From a virus, in IMG/VR virus record IMGVR_UViG_3300022693_002393, positions 1 to 42,144 of that record: a DNA stretch of 42,144 nt. One strand, written 5' to 3'. The notes beneath the pieces were generated by a model, which made no database searches, was not told the DNA's origin, and saw only the letters and a program-made list of their open reading frames with translations. The translations under genes were made by a program, and so were the position numbers. Below are positions 22,654 through 31,187 of the stretch, piece by piece. Within the stretch, counting starts at the first letter, position 1. Each line of letters opens with the position of its first letter.

Positions 22654-24744
22654 ATGACTCGCGAAATTATCAGCCTCGATTTTGAAACCCGGAGCGCCTG
22701 TAATCTCATCAGAGAAGGCGCGTATCGATACGCCACTTGCCCCACGACTCAAGTGATTTGTTGCAGCTATAAAATAAAAACCGGTGAAATACGAACGTGG
22801 ATCCCGCCATGGGTGGAAAAAATCGTCGGCGTGGGTGACCAAGCCCCTTGGGAATATAACCCGGATGCGATGTATCAAGCCTGGAACAGCCAGTTTGACC
22901 GCCTGATTTGGCAGTATGTCTGCACCAATGATTATAATTGGCCCGATTCCTTTATCACCGATTGGATCTGTACCAGCGCATTAGGCCGAACCAATGGCCT
23001 ACCAGGCAAGCTCGAGAATGCCGCGATTGCCTTAAAACTCAGTCAGAAAAAAGACCATCGCGGATCGCAATTAATCAAATTATTGTCTATTCCCAACGGT
23101 GGCACGCGTTATGCGCCGACGTTTTGTGAGGATGAAACCCTACTGAATGAAATGTGCGATTATTGCGAGCAAGACGTGAGGGTCGAATCCGGCATTGTGG
23201 AAACGATGCGGCCGTTTCTCCCTCATGAGCTCATCGAATTTCATGCCAGCGAAAAAATTAACGACCGCGGCATTGGTTTTGATTTGCCTTTTGCCAAAAA
23301 AGCCATTACTTACGGCGATGTGGAGAAAGCGTTGCTCGAGGAAGAACTTCAAATTATCACTAAAAATGAAGTGGAAAAAACGACCCAATACCAACGGGTG
23401 AAAAAATGGTTGCTTGCCGGATATACCGAAGAGGAAGATGAGAAAGGCACTTTTTACGTGCCAACCGGAGAAACGCGCATTTCACCGGAAGCGGTGAAAA
23501 TGATGACCTTTTACAAAAAAGGTCAACGCAAAATTTCCCTCGATAAAGCGGTGAGAAACAATCTTTTACTCTCCATTGATACCGAGCCCGATCTCTTAAC
23601 CAGCGACGCGCTCGAGGTCATCAAACTCACGGACCTGGCCAATAAATCCAGCGTCGCCAAATACAAACGCATGGTCGAGCGTGAAATTGATAGCCGAATT
23701 TGCGGCGCGTATATGTTCGCCGGCGCCGCGGGTACCGGCCGATTCTCTGCCCATGGCATTCAACCGCATAACATGGTCAGAGATTGCGTCAAAGATTTTG
23801 ACGAGTCACTCAAAAATCTTGATAGCCAAACCGACACCGAAGTCATTCACACACTGTCAAAAATGATGCGCCCCACGATTAAAAGTGAAAAAGGCAAGCG
23901 GCTTTATTGGTCTGATTGGTCGAATGTAGAAGGGCGAGCCCTTCCCTGGTTGGCCGATACCGACGCCGCGGATCGAAAGCTCGATATGTTTCGCCGCCAA
24001 GATGCCCACCCTGAGGAGCCCGACGTTTACGAGCGAATGGCGGAGCGAATGGGCCTAGAAGAGAGACAAACCGGTAAAGTCGCCGAGCTGGCGATGGGTT
24101 TTGGCGGTGGCGTCGGGGCGTTCCAAGCCATGGCGAGAAATTACGGGGTGCGCGTGTCTGACAAGGAAGCCAAGAAAATCCAGAATCTTTGGCGTGAGGC
24201 CAACCCTTGGGCCAAACCGTTTTGGTACAAATTAAAGAATGCCGCATGGGACGCGATGACGAACCCCGATGAGTTTTTCCGAGTGGGCCGAGTCGCTTAC
24301 TTTTATACCGAACATACCCATAATGGGCTCGGCACGCTTTGGTGCCAACTGCCCTCAAAACGACTGATTGCCTATGTGAATCCCAAGTTTGAACATGTGC
24401 CTTGTCCGTGGAATGAAGACGAAACCATGCTCGAGCTGACCGCTATCAAAGCGAACTTTAAACCCAAGCAAGGCGAGCCTGAGTGGCCCCGACATAAATT
24501 GTGGTACGGGGTATTGGCGGAGAACATCACTCAAGCGTTTTGTGCGGACTTACTTCGTCACGCGTTGGTGCAGTTTGAAGAAGCGTGTCTTGAAGTTGTT
24601 CTCCACACTCATGATGAAGTGGTGGTTAAAGACGACGTTAATGTGTCAAAAATAGTCAAAAGAATTATGGAAATACCCCCAAAATGGGCCGAGGGGTTCC
24701 CCCTCGCCGCGGATATTAACTCTGGACTGAGGTATACAAAATAA
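22654..24744 (+). CDS. Family A DNA polymerase with 3'-5' exonuclease
   Basis: The 696-residue protein has an N-terminal DnaQ-like exonuclease: Exo I DFET (D9, E11), an Exo II region near YQAWNSQFDRLIW and Exo III in YCEQDVRVE. The C-terminal polymerase follows: motif A SDWSNVEGR (catalytic D421), motif B RQTGKVAELAMGFGGGVGAF (K475) and motif C LHTHDEVV (H653-D654-E655). It lacks the 5'-3' exonuclease of PolI. It is the replicative polymerase of the phage, working with the primase-polymerase encoded downstream. Its stop overlaps the next ATG (TAATG). Confidence 0.95.
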   Translation: MTREIISLDFETRSACNLIREGAYRYATCPTTQVICCSYKIKTGEIRTWIPPWVEKIVGVGDQAPWEYNPDAMYQAWNSQFDRLIWQYVCTNDYNWPDSFITDWICTSALGRTNGLPGKLENAAIALKLSQKKDHRGSQLIKLLSIPNGGTRYAPTFCEDETLLNEMCDYCEQDVRVESGIVETMRPFLPHELIEFHASEKINDRGIGFDLPFAKKAITYGDVEKALLEEELQIITKNEVEKTTQYQRVKKWLLAGYTEEEDEKGTFYVPTGETRISPEAVKMMTFYKKGQRKISLDKAVRNNLLLSIDTEPDLLTSDALEVIKLTDLANKSSVAKYKRMVEREIDSRICGAYMFAGAAGTGRFSAHGIQPHNMVRDCVKDFDESLKNLDSQTDTEVIHTLSKMMRPTIKSEKGKRLYWSDWSNVEGRALPWLADTDAADRKLDMFRRQDAHPEEPDVYERMAERMGLEERQTGKVAELAMGFGGGVGAFQAMARNYGVRVSDKEAKKIQNLWREANPWAKPFWYKLKNAAWDAMTNPDEFFRVGRVAYFYTEHTHNGLGTLWCQLPSKRLIAYVNPKFEHVPCPWNEDETMLELTAIKANFKPKQGEPEWPRHKLWYGVLAENITQAFCADLLRHALVQFEEACLEVVLHTHDEVVVKDDVNVSKIVKRIMEIPPKWAEGFPLAADINSGLRYTK

Positions 24745-24971
24745 TGAGCGATTTATCAACTGTATTAAATGATTTATACAAAAGTGAAATTAATGTCTCT
24801 TTATCTACTTTTCACGATGCGGGGTATACGGTACAAATTGGTGATACTTGGAATGGATTTAAAGCGGAATCTGCAATGCTTGACACGCCTGGTGAAGCCG
24901 CCAGCGAATTAATACGATTAGCTAAAAAAGCCTTTCCAAAATCTGATTTTGCGAAAAAATATAATCAATAA
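24744..24971 (+). CDS. Small hypothetical protein between polymerase and primase
   Basis: A 75-residue protein (TVLNDLYKSEINVSLSTFHD; YTVQIGDTWNGFKAESAMLD) with a helical Lys-rich C-terminal part (ELIRLAKKAFPKSDFAKKY). Its ATG overlaps the polymerase stop, so it is coupled to it. The pattern of an N-terminal helix, beta hairpin and C-terminal helix is seen in many small phage accessory proteins, but I cannot name a family. Confidence 0.65.
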   Translation: MSDLSTVLNDLYKSEINVSLSTFHDAGYTVQIGDTWNGFKAESAMLDTPGEAASELIRLAKKAFPKSDFAKKYNQ

Positions 24972-24986
24972 GAGGTCAGTAAAATA

Positions 24987-27260
24987 ATGAAAACAAAAAG
25001 AGAATACGCCACGCATTTAATCAACAAAGGATTATGGATATTCCCTCTGCCAAAAGGACAAACCACCCCGGACCTGCCGTTTAGTGAAGTGTCGAGCAGT
25101 GACATTAAACAAATTAATAAATGGTGGCGGACGTCTAAATCACCGAGAAACATTGGGGTACACACCGGAGGAGGGTTGATTGTATTCGATGTAGACGTTC
25201 ATCATAGTGGAGATAAAAGTTTAGACCAATTAGTCAAAGACAATGAAATATTACCTGAAACCTTTACGGTCAGCACGCCGTCCGGGGGGACCCATTACTA
25301 TTTTACCAGTTCTGAAGATATACGCAACAGTGCCGGAAAACTCGGCGAGGGTCTGGATATCCGAGGCCATAATGGTTACGTGGTGGCGCCCGGTAGCCAC
25401 CGAGACGCGAGGAAAACCAAAAAAGGGGGCACTTACGACATCGTTGACGATAAAGATTTTGCGCCAATGCCTGAGTGGCTCGAAAAATTGTGCCTTGAAG
25501 ATAGCGCGCCGAAAACGATAAACCTGAAGGATTTTGGCGCCATTAAGGATAATGACGATCCCCTCGAAGATGTCCCCGCCGGTCAGCGCAATAATGTCTT
25601 GTTCAAAGAGGCGAGCGGTTTACGGGGTAAAGGTTGGAAACAAGGGGCCATTGAAGCGGCTATCATCGCGCGTAATGCGACATTCTCTGACCCGCTACCG
25701 TTAAACGAAATTGATTTAATTGTCAGCCAGGCGTCAAAATATGAGCCTAATACCCCCAGTTTTTACGACAGCCACATTATCGAGGCCAAGGAAAGCCTTA
25801 ATGATGACGATCACCGCAAACGGGCCAAAGAAGCGATTAAAAGCGCCACCTTTTTAATCAAAGAAACAATCAACTTTAAGTTAGAATGTGATTTAGACAT
25901 CGCGCATTTGATTATTAGCTCCTCTTTTTGGCAACCCAAAGAGGCTAGATTGCATACCATCAACCAACAAAGTCTTAAGGTGCTGTTCAGTGAACGAGAC
26001 GCCATTAAGATGTTGGTGGAGTTATTCGGCAATCCGATCGTTAACTTTGACGCGCTTTGCAGCGCCACCTGTGACGAGGATTTAAGCCTCACCGTGGTGC
26101 AAAAGCGCGAAGCGCGGCACGTTCTTATTACCAAACTGTTCGATGTGATTAAAATCAATAATCAGCGCCTGGCGCTCAAACTCAATGTCGATATGTTCAC
26201 CAAAAGAACCTATTTTGAATTTGACCCCGGCCACGCCATTGAGAACCACAAACATTTTAAACTCAAACCGACTTGCCAACCGCTCTATGACGAGGCGGCC
26301 GTTATTGATTATAAGGAGCATTTCCCGCAACTCGATAACGTCTTAAAACTCATCATTGCGGCGCGGTTTGCCGGCTCTCGGAAAAAAGCCTATCTTTGGC
26401 TCAAAGCGCCCAGTGATTGGGGCAAGGATTTTTTTCGGGTGGCGCTCGGCACCATTGCGGTAGAGATGAGCGTTAAAGAGGTGGAAAAAGCGCTAGAAGG
26501 CGCGCCGGTCGGTAAGTCTCCTAATGATTTCCACCGCACCATGGTGATGGTGACCAATGAATTTAAAAGCGTTAAAAGTGAGCTAAAGCAGCTTGAGGAC
26601 TCGATTGTCTTGTCCGCTAAATATCAGCTTGAGACGAAGATACCGCTTTACACCAAGCTGTTTTTATCCGCGGAGGGGGTGGATTCCTTGATTGGCGAGT
26701 ATGGGATTGAAAGCCAGTTTGCGAATCGCTTTTCTTTGATTGATTGTCAAGGGGATTTAACCGAGCTGATTAGTTTTAAAAGGCTCGGCTCTCGATTCCT
26801 GGATGTGATCAAGACCTATTGCACGGATTTTATGAACCGAGAGATTGCCCGTTACCGGGCGATGGGCTTCTATGACAGCCGTGAGGCAGGCGACAAGGCG
26901 GTAGTGTCCTTTCACACCCGCTACGGCATTAAGAAGGTCAACGCCACGATTGAGGACAGCCTGGAAGAACTGGCCCAGTTAATTAAAGAAGAGATCTTAA
27001 GCGACCACACGTTGAACCTCATTCGAGAGGATAAATACCGTCATTTGCAGTGTGCCAAAACGATTATCAGCAACATCTTATTCAGCAATAAAATCGTCGG
27101 ACGGTCGGAAGCGTACACGTTAAAGTATAAAATTGATGAGCTTTGCAAGCTGATATCGGTGGATGGAAAGGGCATTGCCTCGCATCGGATTGGTGAAAAC
27201 GTGAAGAAAACATTGAAATTAATGTCTGATCGACCCAAACTTGAAGTGGTGAAAGAGTGA
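24987..27260 (+). CDS. Primase-polymerase with degenerate helicase-like C terminus
   Basis: Residues about 1-180 form a bifunctional primase/polymerase domain: GLWIFPLPKGQ, the metal-binding D-x-D in IVFDVDVH (D68, D70), STPSGGTHYYF (H103) and LGEGLDIRGHNGYVVAPGS. A PriCT-type domain follows (GQRNNVLFKEASGLRGKGWK, near residues 195-255). The C-terminal part resembles SF3/D5-type phage helicases: LKAPSDWGKDFF in the Walker A position (K480), MVMVTNEFKS as a Walker B-like strand and ESQFANRF as an arginine-finger-like segment. The residue after the Walker lysine is Asp instead of Ser/Thr, so ATP hydrolysis is uncertain. It lies next to the proposed origin. Confidence 0.88.
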   Translation: MKTKREYATHLINKGLWIFPLPKGQTTPDLPFSEVSSSDIKQINKWWRTSKSPRNIGVHTGGGLIVFDVDVHHSGDKSLDQLVKDNEILPETFTVSTPSGGTHYYFTSSEDIRNSAGKLGEGLDIRGHNGYVVAPGSHRDARKTKKGGTYDIVDDKDFAPMPEWLEKLCLEDSAPKTINLKDFGAIKDNDDPLEDVPAGQRNNVLFKEASGLRGKGWKQGAIEAAIIARNATFSDPLPLNEIDLIVSQASKYEPNTPSFYDSHIIEAKESLNDDDHRKRAKEAIKSATFLIKETINFKLECDLDIAHLIISSSFWQPKEARLHTINQQSLKVLFSERDAIKMLVELFGNPIVNFDALCSATCDEDLSLTVVQKREARHVLITKLFDVIKINNQRLALKLNVDMFTKRTYFEFDPGHAIENHKHFKLKPTCQPLYDEAAVIDYKEHFPQLDNVLKLIIAARFAGSRKKAYLWLKAPSDWGKDFFRVALGTIAVEMSVKEVEKALEGAPVGKSPNDFHRTMVMVTNEFKSVKSELKQLEDSIVLSAKYQLETKIPLYTKLFLSAEGVDSLIGEYGIESQFANRFSLIDCQGDLTELISFKRLGSRFLDVIKTYCTDFMNREIARYRAMGFYDSREAGDKAVVSFHTRYGIKKVNATIEDSLEELAQLIKEEILSDHTLNLIREDKYRHLQCAKTIISNILFSNKIVGRSEAYTLKYKIDELCKLISVDGKGIASHRIGENVKKTLKLMSDRPKLEVVKE

Positions 27261-27263
27261 AAT

Positions 27264-27655
27264 GTAACCGGCAGGATTTTGACAAAAGACGTTCGGGCAG
27301 GATTTTGACGGTTAAAATCCTGCCGAAAAAAGTTTTTGTCAAAATCCTGCCGTCATTATTCTGACAAAACGGTGAAATGTAACCTTGTAACCAATAAAAG
27401 AGGCGTGTAACTTTTTCAAGGTTACAAAAATCTCTTTTAAAATCAATACTTTATTATATTGTAACCTTGTAACCTTCTTTCTTTAATATATAACAGGAAA
27501 GAAATATAATATATATAGTATAGTAAGTAGTAAGATCGTATTTATGTATATAAAGATAGGGATCTCGAGGTTACAGGTTACAAATGGTTAAAACTGTTTA
27601 AAATCAAGGAGTTACCAAGGTTACACCCCAAGGTTACAGCAGGTTACAAGGTTAC
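27264..27655. repeat. GGTTAC iteron family, 12 copies
   Basis: On the forward strand GTAACC occurs at 27264, 27379, 27387, 27461 and 27469, and GGTTAC at 27420, 27569, 27576, 27619, 27632, 27642 and 27650. Several copies come as doublets spaced 7-8 bases (for example GTAACCTTGTAACC twice). Copies left of the AT-rich core mostly point one way and all copies right of it point the other. Confidence 0.8.
27270..27351. repeat. GGCAGGATTTTGAC iterons, two direct and two inverted
   Basis: Copies lie at 27270-27283 and 27296-27309 (forward), and at 27311-27324 (one mismatch) and 27338-27351 (reverse). Spacings are 26 and 27 bases. The middle two can form a hairpin with an 11-bp stem. The head-to-head symmetry suggests binding by a dimeric or oligomeric initiator. 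Confidence 0.8.
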
Positions 27656-27658
27656 AGC

Positions 27659-27687
27659 TTGACAATGGGGTTAAAGTGTGGTTTAAA
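27659..27687 (+). promoter_or_regulatory. Sigma70-like promoter after the origin
   Basis: A perfect TTGACA (27659-27664), a 17-base spacer and TTTAAA (27682-27687, 4 of 6 matches) directly follow the last GGTTAC iteron. It would transcribe the small genes from 27810 rightward and probably the genes beyond. Overlap with the iteron cluster would allow the iteron-binding protein to regulate it. Confidence 0.5.
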
Positions 27688-27809
27688 AAGTGTTTAGTGG
27701 TGCGAGGTTTGAATTATCGCGTCATGTGGGTTAATATGCGCAAACGGTTAAATGTTTTAATTAATTGTTAAAGCCGTTTGATAAATTTGAAACTACCGGA
27801 GAAAATATT

Positions 27810-27920
27810 ATGTGTCCAACTAAAGGCGATGGTGACAAGACGACTGAAAAAAAAAGTCAAGAACCTCAAGAAAACCCAGAAAAACAAGACTCTCAAGAAA
27901 ATCGAGAAAGTAACGACTAA
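27810..27920 (+). CDS. Very small hydrophilic protein
   Basis: A 36-residue protein (MCPTKGDGDKTTEKKSQEPQ, then an acidic Gln/Glu/Asn-rich tail) that is probably disordered. It has a good ribosome-binding site (GGAG, 8 bases upstream), and its stop overlaps the next ATG (TAATG), which argues for a real coupled gene. The second-residue Cys is not preceded by a signal peptide, so it is not an Rz1-like lipoprotein. Function unknown. Confidence 0.55.
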   Translation: MCPTKGDGDKTTEKKSQEPQENPEKQDSQENRESND

Positions 27921-28405
27921 TGTTCGATGGTCTTTGCATATTGGCTGCGTTAACGTTGTTTTGGTTAGCTTGTGAAGTTTACCGAAATATTGCGTTTCTA
28001 GTCCTTTGCTTTTTTGTGGTAAGCGAGGTTACCCACACTAATTTTTTTCTAACCTTCCGATCCGCTAATCCTTGGTTTATTTACCAACTTTACAGTTTAA
28101 TCAACGTCATTATCATTTACCGACTTTACAAAGCAAAGGCCCATATTTCAATTGTTGGATTAATCACCTTAAATGTTTTGTTAAATATTGTTGTCTCGTA
28201 CTATTTAATCAGCGATGTACTACCCAAAGCGATTTTCATCCTATATCCTGATATCGCGGGCATTATTGCCGTATTGTGTTTGGTTTATATGGGAGCAATT
28301 ACGCGTTATGGAAATCGATATTTGGACTACAAAAATCATAGTGACCATCTTTTCGGTCGTATTCTTCGCACTTGCGATGGCTTTTTTTGCAGGCGTATTA
28401 CATGA
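27920..28405 (+). CDS. Multi-pass membrane protein
   Basis: The 161-residue protein has about four or five hydrophobic segments: CILAALTLFWLACEVY, IAFLVLCFFVV, FIYQLYSLINVIIIYRLY, ISIVGLITLNVLLNIVVSYY and DIAGIIAVLCLVYMGAI. It is coupled to the preceding small gene (TAATG). The last 30 or so residues overlap another gene in a different frame. It lies where a lysis or host-envelope gene would fit, but the number of helices does not match a typical holin. Family not recognised. Confidence 0.65.
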   Translation: MFDGLCILAALTLFWLACEVYRNIAFLVLCFFVVSEVTHTNFFLTFRSANPWFIYQLYSLINVIIIYRLYKAKAHISIVGLITLNVLLNIVVSYYLISDVLPKAIFILYPDIAGIIAVLCLVYMGAITRYGNRYLDYKNHSDHLFGRILRTCDGFFCRRIT

Positions 28406-28478
28406 ACGACGAAGTAATAAAAAGACCCGAATTCACGCTCTTTCAAAAGACGATGGAAGACGCGCTTCTGTCGATTAA
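28308..28478 (+). CDS. Small single-span membrane protein in overlapping frame
   Basis: The 56-residue frame reads MEIDIWTTKIIVTIFSVVFF with ALAMAFFAGVLHERRSNKKT following: one strong hydrophobic helix and a basic cytoplasmic tail. It overlaps the end of the previous gene by 98 bases and the start of the next by 77, in the third frame. A GGAG lies about 12 bases before the ATG. The natural membrane topology supports it, but overlap on both sides makes it less sure. A holin- or antiholin-like role is possible. Confidence 0.45.
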   Translation: MEIDIWTTKIIVTIFSVVFFALAMAFFAGVLHERRSNKKTRIHALSKDDGRRASVD

Positions 28479-28818
28479 AGATTCGATGAAAGCAATCGCG
28501 GTATCCTCAGAGAAGCATTCTCAAGAGGCCGCAGAACAGAACCGGATCCTTAGAGAATATATTATCACCAATGAATTGAAACATGAAAAAACTGATGACC
28601 GGTTAACCGGTATGGAACGTGGGTTAACCAAGATGGAAGAAGTCGTTGCGGCAACTAAAAACGTTAGCGATTTTTGGGAATTTGTTTGGCGATGGGCGCG
28701 ATATATTCTGGTTGGCGCATTGGCGGCAGGTGGTGGTATTTTAGCGAACAATTATTTTGATATTAACATTGAAGAAAAACCTTCAGTAAAAATCGAGCAA
28801 TCAAAGAGTTTTAACTAA
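28402..28818 (+). CDS. Coiled-coil protein with C-terminal membrane helix (holin-like layout)
   Basis: From ATG 28402 the product has 138 residues. Residues 1-90 are charged helix (TMEDALLSIKDSMKAIAVSS; ERGLTKMEEVVAATKNV), then WEFVWRWARYILVGALAAGG forms one membrane helix, followed by a short polar tail. This layout recurs in phage holin-like and membrane-anchored proteins. The stop overlaps the next ATG (TAATG). Given the lack of a recognised endolysin, a lysis role cannot be established. Confidence 0.6.
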   Translation: MNDEVIKRPEFTLFQKTMEDALLSIKDSMKAIAVSSEKHSQEAAEQNRILREYIITNELKHEKTDDRLTGMERGLTKMEEVVAATKNVSDFWEFVWRWARYILVGALAAGGGILANNYFDINIEEKPSVKIEQSKSFN

Positions 28819-30989
28819 TGCCCGTTACCATATTAGATCCTGCGGTTGGCGTTGGTGATAATAATACCAACCCAATAAACCCAAGTGCCGGTACGGACAG
28901 GGGTTATGCATTGGCTGTGTTCCGAGAGGGTGCGTGGGCGGATGTTGCATTAACTTTAACCGCCGCGGGTGACACTGATGCAACACTAACTCGAATCGCA
29001 ACGCTACAAGGCCCAACCTTTCGGATCGGCTTATATCTCGCTATTGATGCGGATATGGGCGAAAATCTTAGTACCGCGAATGGTAGCTTAACGTATAGCA
29101 GCGGTACGCCCGCTAGTAGCAGTATTGTTGTCGTTGGCGCGACAGTTCAAGGTCTTCATCAAACCACTCCCTACACGGACACAGAAGATATCGGTTGGTC
29201 ACTCGATGCGACTAATAACACCGAAGATTGCCCGTTTACTTTGGATGCAACCGTCGACGCTCTCGGCCTGGCTTTCTTTGCTTGTTCTAAAACAAATACC
29301 ACTTGGACAATCACTGATAATGGCTACGCGGCAAGTGGATCTGGTCAATGGACTAACTCTACCGCAACCGCTGCGAATGCCGCAGCAAAAGAAATTCTCA
29401 CGCAAGTATTGGCACAACTAACAACGTTTACGAGTGGCCTATCATCAGATAAAACAGCCACCGCTGCAATTATGCTGTTGCCCGCTGATTCTGGTCCCGA
29501 TGTTACACCCGATATATTCGATTTCACAGACCAAACCGATTTAGACGTTTCTACACTTATTGAATCTGATATCGAAACGGTCACCGGCATTGATGCCCCC
29601 GCCGATATTTCGGTTGTCGGCGGCGAATTTCGAATTGATGGTGGTTCTTGGACCAGCTCTGCGACTACGATATCTAATAACTCAACGGTTCAACTTCGTC
29701 AAACAACCAGTGATTTTGGTGGTGCAAAGACTACGGTCACTCTCACTGTTGGAACTATCGGAGTTGATTGGAATACGACTACTAGTGTCCTTGCAAAACT
29801 GGATGGTTTGGTTGAAAACTATACTACGAGCGGCAATGTATTATCGTTTGGCCATGCTCTCACGAATACGTCGGGCGGCACATTTAAAGAAGACACCGGT
29901 CAAGTTGCTATCATCCGAAACGGTGTTCGAATTGTCTATTTGTATGACTTAGGCGACTACGATAATATAATTAAAACAATTGATTTAACGCTTGACGGGA
30001 CGGATACCGAAGGCATTTGTGATATGGGTAATGGTGAATTTGCGACTTGTTCAGAGGATGGTGGAAGGCAACAAGTTAATATTTATGATTGGCCAACAGG
30101 GACTACAGCAGCAAGCAAACAAGAATTAACCCTTGGACCAACTTTAGGGGATACTAATTCTGGTCCTGAAGGAATTTGTTATGATAGGGTAAATAAAACA
30201 TTTTATGTGTGTGTTGAGGGAGAACAAACTTCTACGGAAAGAGCGGTATTAAAATTTGTTAGACCGACGAATACCACAACTGATTACACTTACACCGACC
30301 CCGAATTAACCGTTGAAGTAGCATTCGATGCGGAAGTCGCTTTTGATTCCCTCGGCACGTCAGGCGCAACATTCGATTTGTCGGATATGGATTTTGATAA
30401 CGCTACTGGAAATTTAGTGTTTGCATCTCACACCGGTGAAGCGGTGGTTCAAGTCAATAAAGATACCGGCGCGATTATATCCGTGTTAGATGTTTCGAAT
30501 GATGGTTTTACTCAGATTGAAATAGTGGTCATTCTCCCTAATGGGGAAGTGATGACCGGCGGCGAAGCATTTGAATATCGCATTTATGAATATGTTGCCC
30601 CCGGTCCAACTACCACACCCAAATCAATTAATTACACCGCGATAGGTACCGCGTCACTATCACTTGTTACGACCTTTCAAATTCAGCCTAATATGACTGT
30701 CACCGGTTCATTAACTTTAATAAAATCAATTATGAAATTTTTTGGAATGACCGCAACTGGGTCAAGCACCATTCAAAAGACCATCAGTAAATCCATTGAT
30801 ATTACCGCCATAGGCACCGCAACGCAGCAGGAAGGTCTTGTCGTTGACCAAACCGCTAACCAAACGGCTACAGGTACGCTTAACACCGCAACTAGCCTTA
30901 TCATCAGCATTGGTGGTACAATAAAGCGCATATCTAGAGCGATTGTTAGAAATATTGTCCGAAATATTGTTAAGTTAATAGGCGGTTAA
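28818..30989 (+). CDS. Large virion-type protein with beta-propeller and TATGT repeats
   Basis: The 723-residue protein is beta-rich. After an N-terminal region of alternating strands comes an Ig-like or SprB-like segment (about residues 235-315; VTGIDAPADISVVGGEFRID and QLRQTTSDFGGAKTTVTLTV). A domain resembling the SdiA-regulated/YjiK six-bladed propeller follows (about 365-590; TDTEGICDMGNGEFATCSED, EGICYDRVNKTFYVCVEG). The last 130 residues hold repeats of the form TA-x-GTA (NYTAIGTAS, MTATGSS, DITAIGTAT, NQTATGT), then an amphipathic end (RISRAIVRNIVRNIVKLIGG). It is probably a virion surface or receptor-binding protein; no enzyme site was identified. Confidence 0.65.
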   Translation: MPVTILDPAVGVGDNNTNPINPSAGTDRGYALAVFREGAWADVALTLTAAGDTDATLTRIATLQGPTFRIGLYLAIDADMGENLSTANGSLTYSSGTPASSSIVVVGATVQGLHQTTPYTDTEDIGWSLDATNNTEDCPFTLDATVDALGLAFFACSKTNTTWTITDNGYAASGSGQWTNSTATAANAAAKEILTQVLAQLTTFTSGLSSDKTATAAIMLLPADSGPDVTPDIFDFTDQTDLDVSTLIESDIETVTGIDAPADISVVGGEFRIDGGSWTSSATTISNNSTVQLRQTTSDFGGAKTTVTLTVGTIGVDWNTTTSVLAKLDGLVENYTTSGNVLSFGHALTNTSGGTFKEDTGQVAIIRNGVRIVYLYDLGDYDNIIKTIDLTLDGTDTEGICDMGNGEFATCSEDGGRQQVNIYDWPTGTTAASKQELTLGPTLGDTNSGPEGICYDRVNKTFYVCVEGEQTSTERAVLKFVRPTNTTTDYTYTDPELTVEVAFDAEVAFDSLGTSGATFDLSDMDFDNATGNLVFASHTGEAVVQVNKDTGAIISVLDVSNDGFTQIEIVVILPNGEVMTGGEAFEYRIYEYVAPGPTTTPKSINYTAIGTASLSLVTTFQIQPNMTVTGSLTLIKSIMKFFGMTATGSSTIQKTISKSIDITAIGTATQQEGLVVDQTANQTATGTLNTATSLIISIGGTIKRISRAIVRNIVRNIVKLIGG

Positions 30990-31187
30990 ATGAGACTTTG
31001 GGAAAAATATAAAGGTTGGATGCGAAACGAAACCATGTTGCCTGGTGTTAATCGAGGTCGATGCTTTCAGCGTACTAAGCCGGATAGCCAACCAAGTAAT
31101 GATATAAAAATTACCTCCCAACCTGAAGTAACTTTAAAAATCAAAGTAACCAGGGCCGACGGCTCTATTGAGGAATATAATGGCTGA
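30990..31187 (+). CDS. Small hypothetical protein
   Basis: A 65-residue basic protein (MRLWEKYKGWMRNETMLPGV and DIKITSQPEVTLKIKVTRAD) that begins directly at the stop of the large propeller gene. Its tail overlaps the next gene by 8 bases. No domain recognised. Position suggests a small structural or assembly protein. Confidence 0.6.
   Translation: MRLWEKYKGWMRNETMLPGVNRGRCFQRTKPDSQPSNDIKITSQPEVTLKIKVTRADGSIEEYNG

Larger units (their letters stand above)
27261..27660. other. Candidate replication origin (non-coding, iteron and AT-rich)
   Basis: This gap of more than 500 bases after the primase-polymerase gene holds no convincing gene. It contains two separate families of short repeats (see the repeat entries) around a very AT-rich core at about 27475-27560 (runs such as TATAATATATATAGTATAG), which would melt easily. 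Iterons plus an unwinding region beside a primase gene is the classic arrangement of a theta-type phage or plasmid origin. The rest of the gap (27661-27809) holds a promoter and leader. Confidence 0.6.

Noticed and set aside
27296-27324. Hairpin as a terminator for the primase-polymerase operon
   Set aside because: The stem is strong but is followed by an A-rich, not T-rich, stretch on the coding strand; it is better explained as two inverted iterons.
27264-27655. Possible CRISPR array from repeated GGTTAC sequences
   Set aside because: Repeat units are only 6-8 bases, occur in both orientations and have irregular spacing; there are no spacers and no cas genes.
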